From Ichthyophonus hoferi (Eukaryota; Opisthokonta; Ichthyosporea; Ichthyophonida; Ichthyophonidae): a stretch of DNA of 64,000 bases. This document shows, in pieces, positions 23,048 to 35,700 of the stretch. The stretch lies in the NCBI GenBank assembly GCA_002751075.1, contig NAOQ01000244.1:33016-97015 (forward strand), in the 5' to 3' direction. The translations under genes and the position numbers were made by a program. The stretch's first letter is position 1; every line of letters starts with the position of its first letter. The notes beneath the pieces were generated by a model. It saw only the letters and a program-made list of their open reading frames with translations, was not told where the DNA came from and did not search any database.

Positions 23048-26000
23048 TCATTCCAGTTTTGCTACACTCATTCCCTTGATAACTGCCGGTCTAGACCTGC
23101 AAGGAAGGGGAAGGAAAACTTTAGTTTATGGAATATCAATGGGGTAAAGGGAGAGGTGTAATATAAATGTAAGGAATGCGGAAGTTAAGATTGAAACGGT
23201 AAAATATAGGGTGAACATAATATTACCCATCTTTTTCTTAAGTCGTTACCCCGACAAATGACGCATGTCCGGTGGCGGACTAGTGTAAACAAAACGAGAA
23301 GCCACCTCTTAACCACAGATTGGTTCTTTTATGCCATTCTAAACACGTATGACATTGAGTTCGAATTACACTGTATATCTAATAAGATATGGTATACAGT
23401 ACTTAATCTCAATCTGAATTATTATATAGGTTTGATAGATAATTTCTCTATTATCATACATGTTAGTTAAATAATATTTAATATTGAGTGGGAGCAGATA
23501 ATGCATATTCTAAGACAAATCAATAAATAATCATTGCAACGTATTACTCATGTCCCAACAGTTAATGTGGTAATAAATGGAAGAGAATGTAGTAGGAAGT
23601 AGGGGTAGGTAATATTGGTAGTAGTGAAATAATGCGGCACATTTTCCTACCCATTACATTTGTAGCTGGCATTATATTGCTTTGTAAACCCCGCATCAGC
23701 TTTGTATAATATATAAATACCATAATACGAAGAATAGTAATAATATGGAAGACTAAAGATCATGATGAGATATAATGCTATAATAAATCAACTTATGCAC
23801 TGCGCCTACTAAAATATATTGATAGAACTGCAACCATTTTGGTCTTGCAACTCTATATAAAAAGTAAAAATACATAGAAGACAGTCATGTGAGAGGTCCA
23901 CGTTGCATCTCTTATTATGGTTTTTAATATATAAGCACACTTAGCAATTGACATATTTTATTTTGTCCATGGTTCTTTGTTTCATATTAAATAAATGATT
24001 CACAACTACGTTCTGTCATCTAGAGAAAAAGATAAATATCTGAGCATTGACAAATTGCACATATACATATATACACCTACATCTACACATACACTAACTA
24101 CGGCAATACAAAGGAGAAATATTCCATTGTATAATTACTCTAACACATCCTAACCATAATACGGCACAAGAGATTGGTATATGTAAATAAAACTACCAGC
24201 CGATTGATAGAGAAGAAAAAAACATACCCAACTGTGGCTGCCCACCTCTCAATGTTAGGAAATTCACCTACAGCCTAATGAGGGAAAGAAATATTAGATA
24301 TAATACTTCGAGCAATAACGTGTATTAAAATGCAATTATATATCATCTTACTCTAATGACAAAAAAAACATAGAAACACATTTGGACTCATCAAGGATTA
24401 GGTATATGGGATGTGTGAGTATTAATGTATGCATGAAGATACATAGAGGATATTCCAGTACAGGTCCAACAACAGTAGTAGGTCCATAAGCTATCTGTCT
24501 GCTACATCCATGCTACATGGATTAACCAACCTATGCATCCTACAGCCTGCCCTTTATTTAACTATGAATAACAATATATCTTACCGCCTTCATGCCGTAA
24601 AACTTGTCGACGCAGATAAACCACGGGTAAATAGCCATGTCGGCAATAGTATATTCATCCCCAGTCACATAGGTCTTGCCGGCCAACTAATTTTAATCAA
24701 GCATAAGGTAGACTGGTGTCAATTGTTGAAACAGTAAAATAAATAGAGTAAACTTAATATACCTGTCTTTATCTTATGCCATTACCCTGACAACAATGTA
24801 TGTCAAGTGGCGGACTATAGCGTCAACAAAACTAGAAGCCCCGTCTCAACCATACAGATTAATTTATACTATTTACTTATTTTCCAATGACATCTAATAT
24901 AATATATATAGGTGGGTAGGTAGGTGTCGACCCTACATTCTAAGAAACGTGCTAAAAATATTTTGGTAGGTAGAGATTGAGATGAAAGATAAAAAAATAA
25001 ACGAAAAGGTAACAAGTAGGAAAAATGCATAATGAAAGAAAAACATTCTAGAAAATACTTATACGATTTTTAATATACTATGTCTTATTTATATTTAGGC
25101 ATAGCATGCATTATATATTACACATTTCATACATATATTTTATATATATTATGTGTTTGATTAATGGATTTATGCCACACTATGTTATGCAGCTACATCT
25201 ATCTATCTACACTACAAATCTGTTTCCAGCAAAGACATATATATATAATATGTACATATAAGCACCTGTTTGTCCAAGACCCTATGCAGACGCTGGGCCT
25301 CTGCCAAGTATCTTTCTTTAGCGTAAGGTACATCCTATAACCAATACCAACAAATTTTAGTAAGTACTTGCCTTCAACTTGCTGTTCAGGTCTAGGCTTT
25401 ACAGTAGACATTTTGAAATTTTCGTATAATTAATAGTTAGAATTAGCGAGTGCTTTCTTTTTCTTAACATAATTGTAGCGACTAATTTTACATTCCGCTC
25501 CAAGGCTAGAGTTATACCCAAGTAAAGGGCATATTAGACGCAGTGTACAAATAGTCAATATGTGGTAAAAGGATATAAAGTAAAGTTAAGAACAAAGGGA
25601 AAGACATAAATAGCTATATTATAATAAAAAACTGTGTATAATATGTTTACCCTGTATTTCTACCACTTTAGCAATATATTTACGCTGATTGGGTGTGGGG
25701 TGTATCATAAATGGGTGTCGTCGGTGTATGCGCGCATACTTGTATGTTTATATATGAAATACGTATATATAGGTATGGCTTATCATCATGAATGTGTGCT
25801 TACAAATATGAATCTGATACATGTATATTCACGCATGTTTGTATGCATGTTTGCTCAAATGCATCTATAGGTGTATGTAGACTTTTGTGTATGTGTAAAG
25901 CTTGTCAGTTCATATATAAGAATGTACATTGATATAAACGCATGTTCTAGTGTGCATATATATCTTTATATATTAATGTACTAAGCATAAATAAAAATCT

Positions 26001-29000
26001 TACCTCCTTGGCGTACTTACTAAAATGACCCATTTGTCCAAGCACTAGTATAAAATAGTTGGTTAGTTAGCTATTTTTGCTCAATACCAAATATATAAGC
26101 CCTTGTTATTTATGTCCTTAGAGTTAGATATTAAATTGTGTTCTCATATTCTTCCTTCCCCAAAGCCTTTCTATCCCATGTTTTCATCCTTTGCTCACTT
26201 GTCTTAATAATAAAAGTACGTCTTAGCCTATCCATGCACTGTGTATGCAAAGGGAAAACGTTAAAAAAACCACTTAATTTGGTATTTCCTCAATTTAAAT
26301 TGAATACGTGTCACAGAGACTAATCTCGTCTCCACTTATTTCCGACATGGCCTATATTTCTTTATATCTACCCTGAGTTATGTATACAAAAGCACATCTA
26401 CTAGACCCTCTGTTTGTTCTCTTTCCCTCACTCCACCAGTTTAATAATTTAATTCCTTAGGTATTTGTAATTTAAAACCAACTTACTTGGCCCAAAGCCA
26501 CCCATCTGCCACATAAGCCACGTTACAATTTCAATCTTTTGACGCGGAGTATTGCCAATAAACTTGCCTGTCTTTTCCCCTAGATAAAGAAGAATGGAAC
26601 CTGAAGGACAACCATGTGTTGGTTAAATGAGAACGCGGTGATTAATTCACTGGAGGACACAGCCAGCCAAAAGGATGAAAATACACGAAAGTCAATAGCG
26701 AATCAGTGATGTGACTACAGACATCGGATTAAGTAGTGTTGGAACATGAGCAAAACGTTACAATAATTCCTTACTTATTTATTTGGTTGCATTAAATTAT
26801 GAAATATATAATAGGAATTTATTTTATGCTCTCAATTAATATTAAGTATTGTATAGCAACCATCCATGTACAATAACAGACAAATTATCTATAAAAACTG
26901 CGTCATAATGATTCCGAATAAAATTAATTCCTGCATACCATCTTATATCAGGTATATAGTTTGATCCGAATTTGGTGTCACCGTATCACATGCATTTATA
27001 ATAGTATAAATTAACCACTGTGTAGTTGATAAAGGTTGTCTAATTTTTCTAGCACAATAGTCTACCACCTCACATGCGTCATTGTCAGGGTGACGGCTCC
27101 AAATAAAGACAAGGTATGTACACCACATACATATTCCAATTTAGACAAATAGTCTTAGAGAAATATAGTGGGAAAAAAAAACTGATGGCAAACAAAAAAA
27201 AAAGATTGATACCAGTTTCAAATACATTGATAGGTTTCCCGTCAGGACCAGAGGGGTCGGTAATGGCAGGGATTTTGTTGTTAGGTGATATCTGCAAGGG
27301 TATTTTTTGTTTAGTGCTAAGAGGTACGACAGAATACAACATAATATAGAATGCCGAATAATAAAGCTGCAGGGCAGGGTCAACAGGAAAATGACATCAT
27401 TGATCACCTTGATGCTCAATGCGTCGCAATAGATAATACAATTAACCATCCTAATATTATTATTATTAAAGTTTTTCATCAAGATCACGTAAGCACAGTC
27501 CAAAAAAATGTAATAATTCTAACATAATAGTATGTGATACTATAAAGCAGAAAAGTGCTGGGATACGGATAGTGAGATTAATTCAATTTAGGATAATGTC
27601 TCGGGTAGTAAGGCTTAATAAAGGTAAACTTTGGAGAACGTTTCAAATTGATCATACCAATGCACTACTGATGTGAAAGCCATGGACTTTCCCTATACTG
27701 CAGTTGTTATAAATTAAAATAAGAATTACAGATGGAAACATGAAAAATAAAAAGCCAACTTAAAGAAGAAATGTGGTAACACTGTCTTTAGAACTGGTAG
27801 AGCAATAATAGGACCAGGATTAGTGATTGGATACTGGGACTTAAAAAGACCAGAAGAGGTGCAAAGATAATGTTATATATTGAGGGAATAAAAAGAGTCC
27901 AACGCAAAAATTAAAAGAGATGGACATACAGTCAGGTGTATATAATTAATAGAAAAGAGGCAAAAGAGGTGTGAATATAAGAAAAATAATAAAATTATTA
28001 AAAATGTGTATGTGATCGCAAACTGATAAAAATTAACATTTAAAGCCCGAGCTTGTGCTTTCTATAGATAAGATATATTTATGATAAAACGAAAATCAAA
28101 CAACTGGAAAGAAGGACATAGAAAGCCTCTAAACTACTGACTTGGTGTGGTCTACCTTTTATACGTTGAGGAGAAGATTGAGAAAAATTAATTAATATTT
28201 GGGTTTGTTTGAAAAATAAAGGTGAACAAAGAAGAAATATGAAAAGATGTGTGTATATGCTTATGTAAAAAAAAAAAAAAAAAAAAANNNNNNNNNNNNN
28301 NNNNNNNNNNNNNNNNNNNNNNNNNNNNNNNNNNNNNNNNNNNNNNNNNNNNNNNNNNNNNNNNNNNNNNNNNNNNNNNNNNNNNNNNNNNNNNNNNNNN
28401 NNNNNNNNNNNNNNNNNNNNNNNNNNNNNNNNNNNNNNNNNNNNNNNNNNNNNNNNNNNNNNNNNNNNNNNNNNNNNNNNNNNNNNNNNNNNNNNNNNNN
28501 NNNNNNNNNNNNNNNNNNNNNNNNNNNNNNNNNNNNNNNNNNNNNNNNNNNNNNNNNNNNNNNNNNNNNNNNNNNNNNNNNNNNNNNNNNNNNNNNNNNN
28601 NNNNNNNNNNNNNNNNNNNNNNNNNNNNNNNNNNNNNNNNNNNNNNNNNNNNNNNNNNNNNNNNNNNNNNNNNNNNNNNNNNNNNNNNNNNNNNNNNNNN
28701 NNNNNNNNNNNNNNNNNNNNNNNNNNNNNNNNNNNNNNNNNNNNNNNNNNNNNNNNNNNNNNNNNNNNNNNNNNNNNNNAAAAAAAAAAAAAAAAAAAAA
28801 CAGAAATCCTGGAGAGGCCCTAGGAGATTGAGATCTATTGCTTAAAAGAAAAACAATCACCAACCTCTAAGAACCAGTCTTGGAACTGCTCGTTTTTCAG
28901 AATATTTATAGTGTGAGCATCATACTTCAACCCAGATTCTGTACAAAAAAAAAATTTGTTACTTTTTGAATAACTTATATTAACATTTGATTTTTAGCTT

Positions 29001-29555
29001 AATTATGCTCTTAAAACAGGTTACCGGTCCACCCTCAGTGCTCCGTTGACCTGGCGCAGACTATGAACTGATTCTCATAAATGATTATTTTCAGTGTTCT
29101 CTTTTATTATGGATAATTTTGTCTCACCGTGTTGAAGCATGATATGCATAGAAAGAGATTTTGTACAGTCATTAAACGTCTGCCATTAAGCAGAGGGTAT
29201 GAAAAATTATACCTCGATATAGCTGTGATAAAACTTATTCTCAAACATCATCATTGAAAATCCATATTTCTATCAAGGTAACAAATAAAATATATTAATA
29301 CATAAGTACTATTCCTTTGAAATCCAAACTCAACCTAACATATAAAAAAAACCCCCTACAAAGTATTTTATAACATACTCAATGCCCACTCCCTCTGGTC
29401 TGTCTAACCTGTCGCTAATCTACCTACTTTCAACCTTGGTAAATCAAGTATTTTTATAAGACATTACCTTCAAGAAAAATTCCCACTTTCTGGCCATTGG
29501 GGGTGGCCAGAGAATAAAGCTGTATAGCTCCGGGAGTAGCTGCTGGAAGAGGCAT
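23048..29555 (-). CDS. Glutathione S-transferase, YfcG/Ure2p-like
   Basis: Nine exons, 5' to 3' on minus: 29468-29555, 28865-28938, 27213-27291, 26487-26600, 26004-26044, 25266-25334, 24585-24686, 24228-24274, 23048-23096. Every junction closes in phase, giving 220 residues, the usual GST length. The N-terminal thioredoxin-fold domain has LYSLATPNGQKVGIFLEESG (start of the fold, with the TPNGxKV pattern of nu-class/YfcG/Ure2p enzymes), ISPNNKIPAITDP (cis-proline motif for glutathione) and VFETGSILLYLGEKTGKF. The C-terminal helical domain has WLMWQMGGFGP, GQMGHFSKYAKE, RYLAEAQRLHRVLDKQ, LAGKTYVTGDEYTIADMAIY (the N-capping box) and a C-terminus near RPAVIKGM. Such proteins act on glutathione or disulfides in the cytosol. 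Introns hold family A and B repeats and an N gap. No residue that looks essential is missing. Confidence 0.95.
23189..23560 (+). repeat. Family A repeat, full-length with target duplication
   Basis: A 372-base copy just downstream of the GST gene, starting GATTGAAACGGTAAAATATAG and ending CATGTCCCAACA. GTTAA occurs directly on both sides (23184-23188 and 23561-23565), a perfect 5-base target-site duplication that defines the element borders. Confidence 0.85.
24724..24911 (+). repeat. Family A repeat, 5' half, in GST intron
   Basis: It starts TGTTGAAACAGTAAAATAAA and contains the GTGGCGGACTATAG and AACTAGAAGCCCCGTCTCAA core, then stops matching. It lies between the GST exons at 25266-25334 and 24585-24686. 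Confidence 0.75.
26165..26350 (+). repeat. Family B LTR fragment in GST intron
   Basis: The 3' half of the LTR: GTGTATGCAAAGGGAAAACG, then CACAGAGACTAATCTCGTCT, matches 21630-21731 and 39520-39637. It lies in the intron between GST exons 26487-26600 and 26004-26044. Confidence 0.7.
26737..27113 (-). repeat. Family A repeat in GST intron
   Basis: Minus-orientation copy starting TGTTGGAACATGAGCAAAAC, with the CATGCGTCATTGTCAGGGTG core near its other end. It lies within the intron between GST exons 27213-27291 and 26487-26600. Confidence 0.75.
28267..28800. other. Assembly gap in poly(A)/poly(T) run
   Basis: A run of A on both sides of 492 N (28288-28779), in a GST intron. The Lys or Phe open frames here are artefacts. 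Confidence 0.98.
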
Positions 29556-30839
29556 AATTTAAATATTACTTGAAGACTTGAAGAAGAACTAAAGTTGTGT
29601 TTGTCAGTCGGCTATCTATATAGGATCAGATAAAGAGAAAATGCAATTCGATTCGTGTAAAGTTCACCAATAGGATTAGGAGATGGGACGGCTATAGGTC
29701 CGGAAAGATCTGCAAAAGGTCTTATTTTATTATGAATTGATTTTATTTGCTATGAATATATATTGTTAAATATTTTTAGCTGTTTTATACAGTAAATTGT
29801 ATTTCATATTTAAGATTCTAATTATCTTTACTTATTATATAACGTGTCTGAAAAATATGATAAGTATGAAGTGTGATAGTCGGATAAGGTAGCTTGCCTA
29901 CAAAACTATGGGTAGCATATTTTGGTATCCATTATAATATTTTAGAATAAAATTATAAGCCAATGATATTTCATCATGGCATCATCTGAAGATGTCAGCT
30001 GATCCTCGCAATTGAAAATGTTCAGCAACATATATCCTAACTAATACTTTCATATAGTTTAAACAGAAATGTATAGTACGATGGCTACTGAAAAAAGCAC
30101 TGGTTATAAAAAATTAATCGATATTTTAGGACTCACGAAATAAAAACTACAGTAGCAAGGGCTTACCCACTTCTAGCGCTACCCGGAAAGCAATGACACG
30201 AGAGCTAGGTTTTGTTCTAAACCAGCGCAAACCATGTGCTGTAATTTCTGTCCTATTAAAAATATGGGTAATAGTATACCAATAATTATGCAAAGTATGC
30301 TGAAAGCAGTTAAAATATTAAAACATAGTCAAATAAGTGAGGTACTGGTAGTTGATATTGGGATATGTAAGAAGACAGTTTACTCAAGTTTCTGTTTTAA
30401 ATATGCTTCTAAATCTGACTCACTTGGACTGACCTGATTGATATACAACTTAACTAATAAATTCATATACCGCTTTTGCTTTTAACTGAATAAAACGCTT
30501 GCCCAGAACCAGTTTGGGCTTAGTTTACACACTTTATTAAAGTATATATTAGCTAACTAACGTCCAGTGGAGTCATTAGTTTCCAACATCTATTATGCAA
30601 TATTTAACTAATCCCATCACATACTGATGATGTGACATTTAAAATTTATTCGCGCGATGCTTGGAATATATGATCCAAAAAAATGACGTTCTGTAATTCG
30701 TAGGCATGATAGGTAAATATTAAATATAAAATGAGTCACTCCGACTGGTGAATTTATTTACAATTATTTTGGAAAACTGGCCGGTAATATTAGGTACTTT
30801 GACCTTAATTAGTACAATATAACGCAATTGAAAAAATGC

Positions 30840-31255
30840 AAAACAACAGTAATTACTAATAATTAGCCATATTTACTAAAGTTTTAAGTTAATAACAGAA
30901 AATAAAGGTATTTTGTATGAAAACGGTTTGGAGTAAATGTTTATCTTTACAAATTCCTATTGGATGTGCTGTAATATGTTCATAATTGTAGATGACGGTG
31001 AGTGCGATCGTAATTATTGTGATCGTAACAGATCATGCAGCAGTGATTACCAATAATTGACTATATTTTACTAAAGTTTTAAATTAGTAACAGTAATTAG
31101 AGCTACTTTGTATGAAAACGGCTTAGAATAAACTTTTATCTTGACAACATCTTACTGGATATCCTGTGACACCATATATATCATATATATGTTCATAATC
31201 TACAGTGTAGATGACCGGTGAGTGCAATCGTAATATTTATGGTCGTAACGGTATG
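30840..31255 (+). repeat. Diverged tandem duplication, about 195-220 bases per copy
   Basis: Copy 1 (about 30840-31020) and copy 2 (about 31035-31255) share TTACTAAAGTTTTAA, TTTGTATGAAAACGG, TATGTTCATAAT and GTAGATGACGGTGAGTGC-like segments in the same order. Copy 2 has small insertions. I see no coding content. Confidence 0.8.
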
Positions 31256-32041
31256 CAAGTGTGAGTACTGAGATCATACAACACGCATGTGTTACTAGAG
31301 TAGATCGATGTAGAGTTATTATGGTTAAGAATAATTGTAGTAATTATCAAGTAAAGTGATTAGGAACAAATAAGCTACCAATGCATTGACTAGATACTGA
31401 ACAAGGCATAAACATAATATTGCAGCTCAGCATTTTTCTACCCCACATCTATTTTCTGCAATAATATATAAATATTGTTATAAGGCTATTCATTTTACAA
31501 TCAGCACGATTAAGAAAAACCATTTTAATGGCCGCCCAACAGGAAAAATAATAACTAAATACTAACGTTAGGCCAGGTTTGTAGCAATTATAAATAATTA
31601 CTCTAAGAACCAAATGAAACACAAGTCTGCGTACATACACAGATAACACCTTTTTATAAATAAATGTAGTTATATTTCTTGGCATATTTGGCCATACAAA
31701 CCAAGATATCTTAACCTTAGCCTTCGATTATTCAATTAAGAGCCCAGTTGAAATTATGTTAAAACCAAAGCTTTCACCACACTTACATAGATTGTTCTTC
31801 ATTATATTATTATTATCTTTATTTATTGCAACATAGGAAAAAAAATTATGTTACTGGTACTTTGGGGTTCCAAACACATCATTACAGAATAATGGTAAAC
31901 TTATTAAATACTAATACTGTTGAAGTAAAAAGCTAAATCATGGCACCTGGCCCTGTCGACTAAATCATATGTTTATATTTAAAATTCTGGAGGAAGCAAG
32001 ATTCACAATTAAAAAATAAGATGCTAAACTCGTGTAAATAT

Positions 32042-32620
32042 ACTGTTACTAAGATCGTTAACTCCGAATGAATACGTAGTTATAAAATTGATTTGTCGAT
32101 AGTACTGAATTAGCTAATGAGCTATATAAGGAAAAATAAATATAACCTTATCGAGATAGGATCAGATATTTCTATAGGGTCTCTATGATCTTTGAATTGT
32201 ATTAGCCAATACGAATATTTATGATTGACTCCATTTAAGCTATTGAACCTAGCTACAATGGCGCTAACCAAAAGTTAGCACTGGCGGTAAGAAGTAGTAT
32301 AAAAGAATACAAAAAACAATAATAAGCCCCGGCAGTTCACATCTGCAGCCCCCGGCACACTCTGATTTGCACGGCAACCCTGCATGCCTGTATATATGTA
32401 CACTACCGTTATAGGCAAATACAAATACGTTCGTTACATACAAAGCTTTGCATTCATTACTACTTTATTTGTTAAACAATATTTATTATAATATATTTAT
32501 ATAGTCCTATTTATTATACAACACCCAATTGGCGACCCCGAAGCCTGTGGACAAGTCATTAGAACTACCACAGTTTGCTATATATACAAATACAAAACAC
32601 TCAGGAAAAATTTACATTAT
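32042..32620 (+). mobile_element. Copia-type LTR (family C) plus leader, fossil
   Basis: An LTR-like block from about 32042 (TGTTACTAAGATCGTTAACT) to about 32521, followed by TTGGCGACCCCGAAG, which looks like a primer-binding site and leader. The start and internal blocks match the sequence after the copia polyprotein relic at 41821 onward, and the leader matches 42533-42600. No protein-coding part remains. It includes a GC-rich patch near 32330-32390. Confidence 0.6.
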
Positions 32621-32743
32621 CATATAATGGGAGACCATAACCAAACACTAAACACCGTTGGTTATGCAGAGGTTCTTGTTAAACCTCAGAGATATGTTCT
32701 AAGCTGCAAGGCTGCTGGCATGGCCATTATTGCCTGTGGTGGC

Positions 32744-35700
32744 CTAAGAACCGGTACCTTGGACTTTAAATTCCTCTAGTGAGTGGGACATGCTCGCAAT
32801 CTTTTCAAGTGTGTTCTTGAAACTAAAATATTTTTGCCTCGGAGCAACCGTAAGACATACATTCTGATCCACATGGCGAAATTTGTCTGTTACTTTCATA
32901 CGTTCTTTTTTGTTTACAGCTTTTATATTTACAGATCCAGTAGAGGAAGTTGTAGATGACCTTTGATCGGAAATTGAGGTAGATGTTCTTTCAACCTCCC
33001 CCTGGCCAGATGAAAAGAAGCTTCGTGTATCATGCGGTGGAATCTTCTGCTTCGACGTGTTCTGTTGAAGGAAGGGTATCAAGGCACCAGTGGTGGCTGC
33101 ACGAGCTCTTCCCTTTCCAAATAATTTAGATCCCCATGTTCTCTTCTTAGAGCGATCACAGTTCACTTTCACAGTTGATAGCTCAATGCAGTCCACTGAC
33201 CTTGAACGCCGGCATGTTCTAGGACAAAATAATGCTGGAGATAATGATCCTGATGATATTGGTGTAAATGTAGGAGAAGTAGAAGTAGTAGTTGTAGAAA
33301 CGATGGGAGGAGAGGAGGGGGTCATAGAGTTTGGTATATATCCAACGCGTCGGCTTGGATTTTTTGGGCACAATCGGGCTGTGATACTTTCATGTACAAC
33401 TTGCATAAGACGAAGCCCGCCTTCATGATTTGTACGTTTACATTCATGATCTTCCAGCTGCGATGGGAAAAGATAGATGGTGGTGGGTTATATATTGTTT
33501 AGCCACACTTTACCATATGCTGTACTCTTAGGAAAGAACAACCCAGTTATATTTTAATTCCAGGCATGCTCCTACCATTAGGTAAATGTTTAAAGTATGA
33601 GTGACCGAACTGAGATATAAGAGATGTTTTGGAGAATATGAATCCAGGAGTGAATATCTTATAAAGCATCCACATCACCCATCCTTTAACTAACTGGAAT
33701 AAAAAATACCATAGCCATAATATTTATAGCAACTGCTACATTAATAGTCAATGTGATTGCTTACCTTTCTTCGTGTCTTATTAGCTATAGTGTCAAATAC
33801 CTCCTTCACTCCTTGACCGTTAGCAGCCGACACCTCAAAGCATTCAATAACACCACCTAGTTCTGAAGCTAATTTTCTTGCTTGATGTAGTGTGACAGCT
33901 CGCCCAGATATATTGTCTATCTTAGTCCCTACCATAACCATTGGAATATCTGATGTACCCTATGCGGCCAGAATAGTTATTAGAAAGTGCTATATTATTT
34001 TCTTAGCCATGTATAATATAATCAAATTAAACAACTATCGAGATCACAACTCGACTGTATGCGTCTAAATAACAAGAAATGCATATCAGACTGATAATGA
34101 GGTATCCTTAGAAACAATAACAATAGAAAAAGGTTGATCTGGCTAACTAGATATACATGCCCCTCTCCCCTCCATCTATTCTCTTGTCAGGTTTGGTTAT
34201 ACATACATAGCCACATAAAACTCACATATATACACTGATAGAAAAGGTAATATTTATTCACTTTAAATATTCTTTACATGGCTATATTCATTTAATATTA
34301 CTAACAATTATTGGATATGTAGTCTAAAAAAATATTTAGCGCAAACAACCCTTAACTCGGCAATCCCTCAATTCTAAACGGATATAGGTCACAGGGACTA
34401 ATCCTGTCTCTAGTTATATCTATATAAAAAAACATACCTTAATCTTGGCGATAAGATTGTGTAGATGCTTTACATTTGTGAACGAGGCGCGATCATCCAC
34501 AGCATACACTAAGATAAAGCCAGAGACTGCTTCAATGTAATATTCCCAGAGGGCTTCAAAGTTGTCGCTGTTAATTAAAGTCATCGTTAGATAATGTTGT
34601 TAATAAGTAGAAGGATCCGTTCCTATGGCCTATATCCATAGAGAATTGAGGTCTATATTACGTTGACTCTTTCTGTCAGACTATATATGCAATAGTAATA
34701 ATAGTAATATTTGTTAATAATATATTCAAAGATTACAACTATATAAAGAAACATCTGAAATAAATAAATATTCATTTGGAGCAATATGAATATTATTACT
34801 ATTACTACTTGTACTCTTATTGTTATGTTATCATGTGAGTACATATGCTATAGTAATTGTGAACAATATATATATGTATTTAGCAGATAATAATTCACGG
34901 TACAAGATAACCTAGTCTCTCTGTCTCCTCATCAATCTCGTTTATTCCGTTTCACATTCCCTTTCTTGGTGACTCTGCAATTCTGTGATCTACCGTACCA
35001 TTCGTCTCCCCTTTTATATTTTATTTCCATATCATTTCTCCATATGATTCCACATATCTTTACCTTCTCTGGGTGGCATGTATAACTATAATTATAAATA
35101 TACAGGTATACTACAACTTACCATCCACTTGTATCAAAAATCTCCAAGGTTATGTCCGTCCGAATTTGCTGCAAAATAAGAATCACTCAGGTAAGCATGG
35201 TGTGTATACTCAGCCGGTTCAACTTTGTTTATTTTAAAACCATTTTAATATAGATATATTAATTTTAATTAATCATTCCGAAAAATGCCCAAATAATTCT
35301 TATTGTAGTACTATGACTTCCTCTGTAAATTAATGTATGCATGATAGTGCGATAGTACGCATCCTAGCTACTCTTAAGCTTACACTTTCTTAAAAATAAG
35401 TTAGGATCCAATCTTGACAGTCTAATATGGTCTGATAGATAATAAAGCAAATTCTGGATGCTAGACTCAAACTAAAACTAAAACTGACAACTAAAAATAA
35501 AGGAAAAGTAAAATGTGTAGAGCACGACTGCTACCTGTATATCTCTGACGTATTTGTATAAAAATAAAGGCATGAGTAGTTGTTGATAACTTAAACATAT
35601 ATATGTATATGGACGTATGAATATATAAGTAGATAGTTGCATTGTCAAAGTGTCGGCGGGTTTAGATTCCGCTAACATTTTTTTGTCAGACTATATATTC

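Larger units (their letters stand above)
29556..32743. other. Spacer between GST and GTPase genes
   Basis: AT-rich, with no confident exon on either strand. It holds a diverged tandem duplication (30840-31255) and a copia-type LTR (32042-32521). Its short open frames show no recognisable family. Confidence 0.6.

Noticed and set aside
28247-28863. Lys- or Phe-rich open frames
   Set aside because: Poly(A) run with an N gap inside a GST intron.
29010-29070. GC-richer stretch as a possible small RNA gene
   Set aside because: No tRNA arms, no box C/D or H/ACA pattern that I can support.
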